64,000 nt of DNA from Amycolatopsis nigrescens CSC17Ta-90. GTDB taxonomy: Bacteria > Actinomycetota > Actinomycetes > Mycobacteriales > Pseudonocardiaceae. The notes under the pieces are model-generated. The model saw nothing but the letters and a program-made list of their open reading frames with translations, was not told the origin of the DNA and did no database searches. The stretch covers positions 1,807,746-1,871,745 of the forward strand of contig NZ_ARVW01000001.1 of assembly GCF_000384315.1 (NCBI RefSeq), read 5' to 3'. The translations under genes and the position numbers were made by a program. This document shows positions 34,783-42,250 of this stretch, piece by piece (position 1 is the first letter of the stretch; each line of letters begins with the position of its first letter).

Positions 34783-35358
34783 TCAGCGGCGGACGTCGTA
34801 GATCAGCTTCTGGATCCCGTTGCGGTAGGACTCGCTCTCCACCAGCTCGAGATTCTGCTTGTCCTTGTCGGTGTCGCTGAACAGCCGCTTGCCGGCGCCG
34901 AGCAGGACCGGGAAGACGAGCAGGTGGTAGCGGTCGATCAGCCCGGCGTCAGACAGGTTCCGGTTCAGGGTGGCGCTGCCGTGGATGCTGATCGGCCCGC
35001 CTTCGGTCTCCTTCAGCGCGGCGACGTCGTCCAGTGAGCGGAGGATGCTGATCTCACCCCAGTTGGACACCAGGTCCTTCTCCTGCAGGGTGGTGGACAC
35101 GACGTACTTCGGCATTGCGTTGTAGCGGGGGAACTCCGCGGTCATCCCCGGCCACACCGGCGAGAACGCCTGGTAGCTGACCCGGCCCAGCAGCATGGCG
35201 GTGGCCTCGTCCTGCTCGCGGCTCTTGAGCTGGTAGGCGGCCTCGTCGAACTCGATGTCCTTGAACGTCCAGCCCGAGCTGCGGTGGCCCGGCTCCCCGC
35301 CGGGTGCCTCGATGACGCCGTCGAGCGAGACGAACGCGGTGGCAATGAGGGTGCGCAC
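34783..35358 (-). CDS. Dihydrofolate reductase/RibD C-terminal domain protein
   Basis: A 191-residue protein of the RibD_C/DHFR-like superfamily common in actinomycetes. The N-terminus TLIATAFVSLDGVIEAPGG is the family signature strand and turn. Others are ATAMLLGRVSYQAFSPVWPG, KYVVSTTL, GGPISIHGSATLNRNL and LLVFPVLLGAGKRLF near the end. These proteins bind NADPH-like ligands; the physiological reaction is generally not known. GTG 35358 has AAGGAG upstream. It is a single gene, with the DUF11 gene downstream and the oxygenase operon divergent. Confidence 0.88.
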   Translation of the reverse strand: MRTLIATAFVSLDGVIEAPGGEPGHRSSGWTFKDIEFDEAAYQLKSREQDEATAMLLGRVSYQAFSPVWPGMTAEFPRYNAMPKYVVSTTLQEKDLVSNWGEISILRSLDDVAALKETEGGPISIHGSATLNRNLSDAGLIDRYHLLVFPVLLGAGKRLFSDTDKDKQNLELVESESYRNGIQKLIYDVRR

Positions 35359-35673
35359 TGGTTACTCCTTGGTTGGTCTGGCGTGCTGTCGTCAGAGCGT
35401 CGAACGGGAGCCGCCGGAAACGACACCTCGGGCAAAGATTCTTCCGACGCGCCCGCCGGGACCCGCTCTGAACAGGTCGAACGCGGGCGGCTTCCGGTGG
35501 TTCATGCACGGCTGTCGCCGCGCTGTCATCACCGCCGCGGAGGCAGGCGTGCGACAGCGCACACGAAACCAGGCATCGTACACCGGCCTTGCCGGTAGCG
35601 CCCAGCACATCGAAGCATTCGGGCAAGAATCGTCTCAACCCTCGAATACCGCTTCGACCACCTCTGCGACTGG
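35359..35673. other. Gap without supported gene
   Basis: About 315 bases between the RibD-like gene and the promoter of the N-oxygenase operon. Several short open frames exist on both strands but none has a ribosome site or recognisable protein. No clear repeat was seen. Confidence 0.4.
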
Positions 35674-35709
35674 TTGACACTTGACAGACCTGTCTGTGAG
35701 ACTTATGGA
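35674..35709 (+). promoter_or_regulatory. Promoter-operator of the N-oxygenase/carrier-protein operon
   Basis: Two TTGACA boxes occur seven bases apart (35674 and 35681). The second is followed 17 bases later by TATGGA (35704-35709). Between them lies ACAGAC-CT-GTCTGT (35684-35697), a perfect 6-bp dyad of TetR type that overlaps the -35 box. Twelve to fourteen matching bases recur in front of the TetR gene (39468-39481). The leader to the GTG start would be about 67 bases. Confidence 0.75.
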
Positions 35710-35782
35710 GTATCAGGCCATAAGCAAATCACCATCGCGAATGATCATATTTCCGCGATAACAGGTAGCGAGGTGCGCCAGA

Positions 35783-36691
35783 GTGTCCTCAACCCTGCTC
35801 GATAGCAGCGAACGACTCCGCGAAATCCTTAATCGCCTCAGCGTGATGTCCGTCGAAGACTATTACAACCCCTATCGCATGTTCGAGTGGCCGGAGGCCT
35901 TACCGGACGAAGCGTGGTGGATGAGCCCGGAACTGATGACCACATTCGACACGGACGAACTGTCGACGCTGAGTGAATCGCAGAAGTACGCACTCTCCCG
36001 CTATGAGAGCGTAAACTTCTACAGCCTCAACGTGCACGGAATCCGCGAACTCCTGATCGAGGTGACGCGCCGGATTCATACGACCGACTTCGCGACACCT
36101 TCGGAGTTCTTCCACCACTTCATCGGCGAAGAAAACGAGCACATGTGGTTCTTCGCCCAATTCTGCCTTCGCTACGGAGGTAAGATATACAAACAACCCA
36201 GAGGCGGCGCCGAGACCGTACCGCCAAGCTCCGCGGAGAGCCTGCTGGTCTTCGCCCGGATTCTGATCTTCGAAGAGCTGGTAGATCATTTCAACTCCAA
36301 GATGGCCAAGGACGAACGGCTGCACGACACCATCCGGGCCATCAACAGAATTCACCACCAGGACGAATCGCGTCATATCGCGTTCGGCCGGGAGCTGGTG
36401 CGCCTGCTTTTTGCGGATTTCTGCGAGAACGCAACCACGGCAGAACGAGCTGAGGTGCACGACTACATCCGACGGTACCTGGACTACAGTTTTGAGTCAC
36501 TCTTCAACCCGCAGGTGTACCGAGACGCCGGACTCGAGGACCCGCTGGGCGTCCGCCGGCGTCTGCTCGAATCACCTCGGCGAACGCAGTTTCAGCGCGA
36601 CGTGTTCCGCAAGACAAGTTCCTACCTGCAGAAAATCGGAATGATCAGCGACGAATACGAGTCCGGGAAGGTGGCGAATTCTCCGGCATGA
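35783..36691 (+). CDS. AurF-like diiron N-oxygenase
   Basis: A 302-residue protein matching the AurF/CmlI diiron oxygenases that convert aryl or carrier-bound amines to hydroxylamine or nitro products. The ligand set is readable: Glu75, Glu117 and His120 in IGEENEHMWFF, Glu164 in FEELVDHF, and His191, Glu195, His198 in HHQDESRHIAFGRE, which includes the third His typical of AurF. Length is close to AurF. The start is GTG 35783. Leu40 is a TTA codon, rare in such genomes and sometimes a point of bldA control. The stop overlaps the next gene. Third positions are visibly less GC-biased than in flanking genes, which suggests acquisition. Substrate is unknown; the neighbours suggest an aminoacyl-carrier protein. 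Confidence 0.85.
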   Translation: MSSTLLDSSERLREILNRLSVMSVEDYYNPYRMFEWPEALPDEAWWMSPELMTTFDTDELSTLSESQKYALSRYESVNFYSLNVHGIRELLIEVTRRIHTTDFATPSEFFHHFIGEENEHMWFFAQFCLRYGGKIYKQPRGGAETVPPSSAESLLVFARILIFEELVDHFNSKMAKDERLHDTIRAINRIHHQDESRHIAFGRELVRLLFADFCENATTAERAEVHDYIRRYLDYSFESLFNPQVYRDAGLEDPLGVRRRLLESPRRTQFQRDVFRKTSSYLQKIGMISDEYESGKVANSPA

Positions 36692-37527
36692 CCGAACATG
36701 ACGAACTTCGCCTACTGGACGGCATAGCCATCCTGGATCCGAAGCTTACCGAACTGCTGCACGCCCTCGATCAGACCTTCAGCGACTGGGGATTCGAGAA
36801 CGGTGCGCAGGCCATTTGCCCGCCACCGGTCTACCGGACTTCCGATCTGGCGAAGTTCGATGTGTATGTGAACTTTCCGCACCTGTCGTTCGTGGCCGGT
36901 CCGCTGGACGCGTCCCCGGAGTCGCAGTCGAAGAGCGGCAGCTTCAGCCCTGCCCAGATTCAAACGGCCGACCTCGGCCTGCCCACCGCGACCTGCTTCG
37001 GCGCCTACCTCTTCTTGGAAGACCGACAGGTACCGGACGAAACCCTGATCACCCTGGTGAACAGATGTTTCCGGCATGAAGACCATTACGACGGCCTGCG
37101 CAGGTTGCTCAGCTTCCAGATGCGCGAGATCGTCGCCGTGGGGTCCTATCAACACGCCCGGGAGCACCTCGAGAAGTTCGGCGAAAAAGTCACCGCGTTC
37201 GCCGAAAACGTCGATATCTCACTGGACAAGCTGGTGGCGCACGACCCGTTCTTCGAACGTTCCGGCGCCAGATCCCGAATGCAGGAACTGCAGGCGGTCA
37301 AGCACGAATTCCAGTCGGACGGGCTCGCCATCGCATCGGTCAACATGCACCGCAACTTCTTCGGCGAAAGATGCAACATACGCACCGGCGATGGCGCGGT
37401 CGCCTTCACCAGCTGCGTGGCGTTCGGGCTGGAGCGCTGGTTGAGCGTGCTGGTGGACCGGCATGGCACCGCTGCCAAGGCGACCGACCGGGTCCTCGAT
37501 GCGGCGAGAGTCACCGTCCGGCAATGA
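36688..37527 (+). CDS. Amino acid:carrier-protein ligase (class II seryl-tRNA-synthetase-like)
   Basis: A 279-residue protein resembling the catalytic domain of class II aminoacyl-tRNA synthetases without a tRNA-binding domain. LSFQMREIVAVGSYQHAREH is motif 2 and SCVAFGLERWL motif 3. Cys103 (TATCFGAYLFLE), Glu147 (MREI) and Cys243 (TSCVAFG) match the Cys-Glu-Cys zinc ligand pattern of the atypical SerRS group to which amino acid:[carrier protein] ligases belong. These activate Gly or Ala with ATP and load the phosphopantetheine of a carrier protein, not tRNA. It overlaps the oxygenase gene by ATGA and is followed by a PPTase and a carrier protein gene, which strongly supports the reading. Amino acid specificity is unknown. 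Confidence 0.85.
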   Translation: MTEHDELRLLDGIAILDPKLTELLHALDQTFSDWGFENGAQAICPPPVYRTSDLAKFDVYVNFPHLSFVAGPLDASPESQSKSGSFSPAQIQTADLGLPTATCFGAYLFLEDRQVPDETLITLVNRCFRHEDHYDGLRRLLSFQMREIVAVGSYQHAREHLEKFGEKVTAFAENVDISLDKLVAHDPFFERSGARSRMQELQAVKHEFQSDGLAIASVNMHRNFFGERCNIRTGDGAVAFTSCVAFGLERWLSVLVDRHGTAAKATDRVLDAARVTVRQ

Positions 37528-37955
37528 ACCCGTCCCCCAGAGTCGGAGTGGACATGGTCCTTGTCAGCCGGGCGGACGAGTTCATCCAATCCGACGCCGG
37601 TGTGCTGCTTCGGCGGGCACTGACCGCGGACGAAATCACCGAAAGCAGCCGCGCGCACGGCCACCCCGACCCGTGCACGGTCGCCGGCAAGCTGGCGATC
37701 AAAGAGGCGGTCTTCAAGACCTTTCAGACGACGCAAGCGATGGTGCCATGGCTGACGATCCAGACCAGGAAATCCGCCGGAGGCTGGCCGGAGGTCACCC
37801 TTGTCGGCCGCGCCAGGAAGCTGGCCGGCGACGCCGGGTTGCGCGGCCGGATATCAGTAAGTGTGTCCTCTGCGGGCGCCTTTGTGGTCGCGGTGGCCAT
37901 GGCCACCTTTCACGAACAGGAGATTCTTGATGGCGGGGCAACCCACTTCCAGTGA
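37524..37955 (+). CDS. AcpS-type phosphopantetheinyl transferase
   Basis: A 143-residue holo-ACP synthase-like protein. The two metal-binding motifs are present: VGVDMVLVSR with Asp10 and AGKLAIKEAVFKTF with Glu61; the family C-terminal strand ISVSVSSAGAFVVAVAMA follows. It transfers 4'-phosphopantetheine from CoA to a Ser of a carrier protein, presumably the one encoded immediately downstream, whose ATG lies inside the end of this gene. ATG 37524 overlaps the stop of the ligase gene. A dedicated copy inside a small operon indicates that the cluster carries its own carrier-protein activation. Confidence 0.87.
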   Translation: MNPSPRVGVDMVLVSRADEFIQSDAGVLLRRALTADEITESSRAHGHPDPCTVAGKLAIKEAVFKTFQTTQAMVPWLTIQTRKSAGGWPEVTLVGRARKLAGDAGLRGRISVSVSSAGAFVVAVAMATFHEQEILDGGATHFQ

Positions 37956-38169
37956 CGTCGTGAAGTCCTGGATATTGGCCAAGCATCCCGACCGCAGCGA
38001 GCTGGACGCAGAGGAGGAGCTGATCGAAACCCGACTGGTCGACTCACTCGCTTTTGTCGAGTTCGTATTCGTCATCGAACAGGCGTACGGCGCGTCGATC
38101 GACGTCGACAACATCGACCTCAATGATTTCCGCAGCCTGGCAGCCATCGACAAGGCGTTTCGGCGATGA
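37930..38169 (+). CDS. Acyl/peptidyl carrier protein
   Basis: A 79-residue acidic helical carrier protein of standard length. The attachment Ser is Ser39 in TRLVDSLAFVEFV, a DSL motif at the start of helix II. The GGxS form of NRPS carriers is absent, so it is closer to ACPs. ATG 37930 has AGGAG seven bases upstream and lies 26 bases before the end of the PPTase gene. It is the likely substrate of the PPTase and of the amino acid ligase, and the platform on which the N-oxygenase and MaoC enzyme act. No adenylation, ketosynthase or condensation gene accompanies it. Confidence 0.88.
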   Translation: MAGQPTSSDVVKSWILAKHPDRSELDAEEELIETRLVDSLAFVEFVFVIEQAYGASIDVDNIDLNDFRSLAAIDKAFRR

Positions 38170-38642
38170 ACACGAATGCCGGTCCAAGATACGCCGAAGA
38201 CTTCACCGTAGGTCTCCGGCGCGAACTCGGCAGGCACACAATGAGCGAGGCAGAGATCGTCGAGTTCGCGACCAGCTACGATCCGCAGGTTTACCACGTG
38301 GATGCGGTGGCGGCACGCGACACGGCGTTCGAGGGACTCGTCGCCAGCGGATGGCACACCGCGGCCGTCTGGATGCGGCTCTACGTCGGCACGGCCTTGG
38401 CCTGCGTCGAAGCACATGGCTCGCCCGGCGTCGACGAGCTGCGCTGGCTGGAACCGGTTCGCCCCGGCGACACGCTGGCCGGTACCGCGGAAACGGTCGG
38501 AAAGATGCCATCGCTCACCGAGCCGCGGATCATCACCGTCAAGGAAAAGGGAATTCTTACCCGATCCGACGGGGTACCGGTGTTGAGCCTGGTGCTCTTC
38601 AGTCGTATTTTCCGGAAACCTCCGCGCGAGGAGAGCACATGA
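38166..38642 (+). CDS. MaoC-family hydratase/dehydratase
   Basis: A 158-residue hot-dog-fold protein of the MaoC/R-hydratase family. The catalytic Asp-His pair is in SYDPQVYHVDAVAA (Asp39, His44), and FEGLVASGWHTAAVWMRLYV and LRWLEPVRPGDTLAG are family segments. Enzymes of this fold add or remove water at the 2,3 position of acyl thioesters. In this operon a plausible role is dehydration or hydration of a carrier-bound intermediate, for example a beta-hydroxy amino acyl group. It overlaps the carrier-protein stop by ATGA and the methyltransferase start likewise. Confidence 0.87.
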   Translation: MNTNAGPRYAEDFTVGLRRELGRHTMSEAEIVEFATSYDPQVYHVDAVAARDTAFEGLVASGWHTAAVWMRLYVGTALACVEAHGSPGVDELRWLEPVRPGDTLAGTAETVGKMPSLTEPRIITVKEKGILTRSDGVPVLSLVLFSRIFRKPPREEST

Positions 38643-39472
38643 TGGAGGACGTCTCCTATACGGCGCAGTGGACGGCAGCGGTCAGAGCCCTGGAGACGGC
38701 CAGGGAGGAAGACCGGCTGTTCACCGACGAGTACGCGCATATTCTGGCGGAGCCGAAAGGCTATCAACTACTCGAACGGTATCGAGGAGGAGGTGTCGCG
38801 GAGTTCGTCACCGTGCGCACCCACTATTTCGACCTGGCGATCGTCGACGTCGTGCAGAACACGAGCATACGGCAGATCGTGCTGGTCGCCGGCGGCATGG
38901 ACACCCGGGCGCATCGCCTGGAATGGCCGGCGGGCAGCACGATCTTCGAACTCGACCACGAAGCACTGCTTCGGGAGAAGCAGCGGCGGCTGGCCCCGGT
39001 GACGGCCGGTCCGAAGGTGGCCTGCATTCCGGTCGGCGTAGACCTCGCGACCAGTTGGTCACCCGTGCTCGAGCAGGCCGGTTTCGACCCATCGGCACCG
39101 ACCTTGTGGCTGGTCGAGGGATTGCTGTTCTTTCTCACCGAAGCACAGGCGGCCGGCCTGCTGGACACCATCGCGGCGATATCCGCCTCGGGGAGCCGGC
39201 TGGTGGTCGACATGATCAACGAGGAGTTGCTGCGTCATCCGATGACCCAGTCCTTTTTGGCCACCTTGCGCGACGACGGCACGCCGTGGCTGTTCGGCAC
39301 GGACGACCCCGCGGGCTTCCTGAGCCGGCACGGCTCCTGGCAGGTCGACGAGGTCCTCGAACCGGGGCAGTTCGCCGCGGACACCGGCCGGTGGCCCTAC
39401 CCTTGCCGCCCGCGTCAGGTGAAGGGGGTGCCGCGGAGCTGGCTCGTGCGAGCGACCCTTGATCTATACTGA
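38639..39472 (+). CDS. SAM methyltransferase, LCMT/PPM family
   Basis: A 277-residue methyltransferase of the leucine carboxyl methyltransferase-like family widespread in actinomycetes. The SAM motif is IVLVAGGMDTRAHRLEWP; the acidic ribose loop is IFELDHEALLREKQ; LWLVEGLLFFLTEAQA is the conserved fourth strand and helix. Members methylate carboxyl or hydroxyl oxygens of small metabolites. ATG 38639 overlaps the MaoC stop. It is the last gene of the oxygenase operon, and the TetR operator overlaps its TGA. It may methylate the finished acid or an N-hydroxy or oxime oxygen; this is inference. Confidence 0.87.
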   Translation: MMEDVSYTAQWTAAVRALETAREEDRLFTDEYAHILAEPKGYQLLERYRGGGVAEFVTVRTHYFDLAIVDVVQNTSIRQIVLVAGGMDTRAHRLEWPAGSTIFELDHEALLREKQRRLAPVTAGPKVACIPVGVDLATSWSPVLEQAGFDPSAPTLWLVEGLLFFLTEAQAAGLLDTIAAISASGSRLVVDMINEELLRHPMTQSFLATLRDDGTPWLFGTDDPAGFLSRHGSWQVDEVLEPGQFAADTGRWPYPCRPRQVKGVPRSWLVRATLDLY

Positions 39473-39486
39473 CAGGTCTGTAAAAT
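39459..39486 (+). promoter_or_regulatory. Promoter-operator of tetR, probably leaderless
   Basis: TTGATC (39459-39464) and TAAAAT (39481-39486) are 16 bases apart, and the TetR ATG begins six bases after the -10 box, which implies a leaderless message. The spacer contains ACTGACAGGTCTGT (39468-39481), which matches 11 of 14 bases of the operator at 35684-35697. This points to autoregulation and joint control with the oxygenase operon. Confidence 0.75.
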
Positions 39487-39492
39487 ACGCCT

Positions 39493-40086
39493 ATGGCACC
39501 CGCGACCGCGAAACAACGTCTCATCGATACGGCGACGGAACTGTTCTATAACCAGGGCATCACCGCCACCGGCGTGGACAGGGTGGTCGCCGAATCGGGA
39601 GTGTCGAAACCGACGCTGTACGCGCATTTCCGGTCGAAGGCGGATTTGGTGGCCGCGGTGCTCCAGCATCGCCATGAGCGGCGACTCGACCAGCTCGACC
39701 GGTTCGTGCGCGAGCGAACGAGCGATCCGGCGCAGCAGGTCCTGACCGTGTTCGAATGGCTGGCTCGGTGGCACCGCGGCCCCGGCAAGCGGGGATGCGC
39801 CTTCGTCAACGCCGCGGTCGAGGTCGTCGAACCGGACGCACCCGCCTACGCGGTGATTCGCGCGCAGAAGGACTGGATGCGGAAGTACCTCGTCGGGCTG
39901 TGCACCGACGCCGGCGCGCGGCAGCCGGACGAACTCGGTGCCCAGTTGATGCTGCTGGTCGAAGGCGCGAACGCGCAGGTGCTGACCGTGCAGGACCGCA
40001 AGGCGGCGGATCGAGCCAAGCGGCTCGCGGTACTGGCCATGGCCGAGGCGGGAATCCAGGTCACCGACCGTCGGGACAGCCGGTGA
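39493..40086 (+). CDS. TetR-family regulator of the N-oxygenase cluster
   Basis: A 197-residue TetR regulator. The HTH is in the N-terminal 50 residues (LIDTATELFYNQGITATGVD, VVAESGVSKPTLYAHFRSK). The ligand domain includes GKRGCAFVNAAVEV, a pattern in AcrR-like regulators. It is followed with a GTGA overlap by a transporter gene, the common regulator-pump arrangement. Operator copies before its own gene and before the oxygenase operon 3.8 kb upstream suggest that it represses both, relieved by the product or an intermediate. The ligand is unknown. Confidence 0.9.
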   Translation: MAPATAKQRLIDTATELFYNQGITATGVDRVVAESGVSKPTLYAHFRSKADLVAAVLQHRHERRLDQLDRFVRERTSDPAQQVLTVFEWLARWHRGPGKRGCAFVNAAVEVVEPDAPAYAVIRAQKDWMRKYLVGLCTDAGARQPDELGAQLMLLVEGANAQVLTVQDRKAADRAKRLAVLAMAEAGIQVTDRRDSR

Positions 40087-41309
40087 CCGAGTCTTCCGCC
40101 ACGGCCGCGACGGACACCGGCGCGGTCCCGTTCGGCACGACGTTGCGCATCGTCGCCGGCTTGGCACTCGGCCCCGCGGTCGCACTCGGGCTGGCCCGAT
40201 TCGCCTATGCGCTCCTGCTGCCACCGATGCGGACAGCGCTGGACTGGTCCTACTCGACCGCCGGTGCGATGAACACGGCCAACGCGGTCGGTTACCTGGC
40301 CGGTGCGCTACTGGCCACCACCGCCGGCCGCCGCTGGGGAACGCGCCGGACGTTCATCGGTGGCATCGCCGTCACCGGGGTACTGCTGCTGGCCTCCGCC
40401 GCCACCGGCCAGGTTGTCCTCCTGATGGCCTTCCGCCTGCTGGTGGGCGCGTCCGGTGCGGCCAGTTTCATCACCGGTGGTGCACTCGCTGCCCAGCTCG
40501 GCCAAGGTCAGCGGCCCGCGCGGGTGGCCGCCCTCTTCGGGGTGTACTTCGGCGGCGGCGGATTGGGGATCACCGTCTCCGGCCTGGCGCTGCCACCGGT
40601 GCTCGCCTCCGCCGGCCTGGACTCGGGTTGGCGCTGGGGCTGGGTTCTGTTGGGCGCCTTGACCCTGCTCTCCTTGTGCGCGGCCGTACCCGCGGCACGG
40701 CGCAGTCCGGTCCCTGCCACAAACGGGGAGCGACGTCCCTGGCCCGCCAGCAGCCTCGCATTCCTTCTTTGCGGATACACGATTTTCGGCGCGGGCTACA
40801 TCGCCTACATGACGTTCATCGTCGCTTTCCTCCAGGCCGACGGTGCCGACGCGACCACCGTCTCGTTGTTCTGGGCGGCGTTGGGCCTGGCCGCGATCGC
40901 GGGAGGCTTCGTCTGGGGCCCGATGCTCGGCCGCCTCCGCGGCGGGCGTGGCCCCGCGGTGCTGATGCTGCTGGTGACCGTCGGCGCGGCACTCCCACTG
41001 GCCTCCGGCTCCGCAGTGGCCATGTTCGGGTCCGCAGTCGTGTTCGGCATCTCCTTCCTCGCGGTGGTCGCCGCGGTGACCACCGTGGCGCGGACCGCCC
41101 TGCGACCCCAGCACTGGGCCGCCGCGATCGCGGCCTTGACCACCGGGTTCGCCCTCGGCCAGGGGATCGGCCCCATCCTGGCCGGATTGCTGGCCGACGG
41201 CGCGGACGGAGTACGGGCCGGGCTGACCCTGTCCACCGTCATCCTGCTGGCCGGAGCCGTGGTCTGCCTGGCCCAGCCCGCCCGGCGCGCACCCGTGGAA
41301 TCGTTGTGA
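40083..41309 (+). CDS. MFS transporter, YbfB/YjiJ-like
   Basis: A 408-residue twelve-helix transporter of the YbfB/YjiJ subgroup of MFS. It begins with VALGLARFAYALLLPPMRTAL, a family signature, and contains NTANAVGYLAGALLATTAGRR in the first loop pair. GTG 40083 overlaps the TetR stop by GTGA. No experimentally typical substrate can be assigned; in this operon it is the likely exporter of the cluster's product. The C-terminal end overlaps the PPOX gene by GTGA as well, so all three genes are translationally coupled. Confidence 0.88.
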   Translation: MTESSATAATDTGAVPFGTTLRIVAGLALGPAVALGLARFAYALLLPPMRTALDWSYSTAGAMNTANAVGYLAGALLATTAGRRWGTRRTFIGGIAVTGVLLLASAATGQVVLLMAFRLLVGASGAASFITGGALAAQLGQGQRPARVAALFGVYFGGGGLGITVSGLALPPVLASAGLDSGWRWGWVLLGALTLLSLCAAVPAARRSPVPATNGERRPWPASSLAFLLCGYTIFGAGYIAYMTFIVAFLQADGADATTVSLFWAALGLAAIAGGFVWGPMLGRLRGGRGPAVLMLLVTVGAALPLASGSAVAMFGSAVVFGISFLAVVAAVTTVARTALRPQHWAAAIAALTTGFALGQGIGPILAGLLADGADGVRAGLTLSTVILLAGAVVCLAQPARRAPVESL

Positions 41310-42145
41310 CACCCGGGTTCCACCCCGGCGAACTGCACGTGCAGCAACGCGCGGGCGAGCGGGAACGCGCCCAGCTCGTCGGCCGCATGGTCGACCGGGA
41401 ACTCAGTCCCGGCATCCGCGAGCTCCTCGCCGGAATGCGCACCATCGCCATCGCCACGATCGACCACGACGGGAACCGGTGGACCACGCTGTGCGCCGGC
41501 ACGCCGGGCTTCCTCGCCGGGGAGGCGCGGCGTTTGCGCATCGGTTCTCCCCCACCGGTGACGGACCCGGCTCGGCCACGGGCCGGCGGTCTCATCGGCG
41601 CCATCGGGATAGATATGGCGCACCGCAGACGCGTCCGGATCAACGGCACGGCCGAAGCGGTGACCGACGATGAAGTGGTCATCGCCGTGCGCGAAGCCTA
41701 CGGCAACTGCCCGCGGTACATCGACCCCACCGCGAACCACCTGCGAGACCACAGCGCACAACGGCGATACCGGCCGGCGGCCGTGTTGAGCCCTCGGCAG
41801 CGGAGACTCATCGAGGCGGCGCCGGTGTTCTTCATCGGCTCCGCACACCCGAGGTTCGGGGCCGACGCGAGCCACCGCGGCGGGCCGCCCGGATTCGTCA
41901 CCGTGCACAGTGGAACCGAAATATCCTTTCCGGACTACCGCGGCAACGGCCTGTTCAACACCCTCGGCAACCTGGCAGACCACCCGTCCGTCGGGCTGGT
42001 GTTCGCCGACCCGGCCGACACCATGCTGCAGGTCACCGGTCGCGCCGCCATCCATTGGCACCCCCGTTCCGACACCGGAGAACCCTCGCGCACGGTGTCC
42101 GTGCACATCACCAAGGTCGTCGAAAGCAACGCACCGAAACCCTGA
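41306..42145 (+). CDS. PPOX-class FMN split-barrel protein
   Basis: A 279-residue flavin-binding split-barrel protein of the pyridoxamine 5'-phosphate oxidase class. Family segments are MRTIAIATIDHDGNRWTTLC near the start, APVFFIGSAHPRFGADASHR in the middle, and FPDYRGNGLFNTLGNLADHP toward the end. The length and the HPGELHVQQRAG start are typical of the two-segment proteins found beside transport and resistance genes. It may reduce or detoxify a small molecule with FMN or F420. Translational coupling to the TetR-MFS pair suggests a role connected with the same compound, such as reduction of an N-oxidised product. Confidence 0.78.
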   Translation: MTPGFHPGELHVQQRAGERERAQLVGRMVDRELSPGIRELLAGMRTIAIATIDHDGNRWTTLCAGTPGFLAGEARRLRIGSPPPVTDPARPRAGGLIGAIGIDMAHRRRVRINGTAEAVTDDEVVIAVREAYGNCPRYIDPTANHLRDHSAQRRYRPAAVLSPRQRRLIEAAPVFFIGSAHPRFGADASHRGGPPGFVTVHSGTEISFPDYRGNGLFNTLGNLADHPSVGLVFADPADTMLQVTGRAAIHWHPRSDTGEPSRTVSVHITKVVESNAPKP

Positions 42146-42250
42146 GCGGCACGGAACCGCGCAGGTACCGCTTGTCGTCGGTCGGCGTGAGGTCCTGGTC
42201 CCCGCCCGCGCCGGGACCGGTCCCCACGGGCCCGGCTACCGTCGGGACAC

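Noticed and set aside
35374..35680. Open frames on both strands in the gap before the oxygenase operon
   Set aside because: No ribosome site, no recognisable protein and no codon bias distinct from shadows.
37524..39472. Oxygenase operon as part of a fatty acid or polyketide synthase
   Set aside because: No ketosynthase, acyltransferase or ketoreductase gene is present; the amino acid ligase and N-oxygenase fit an amino acid pathway better.
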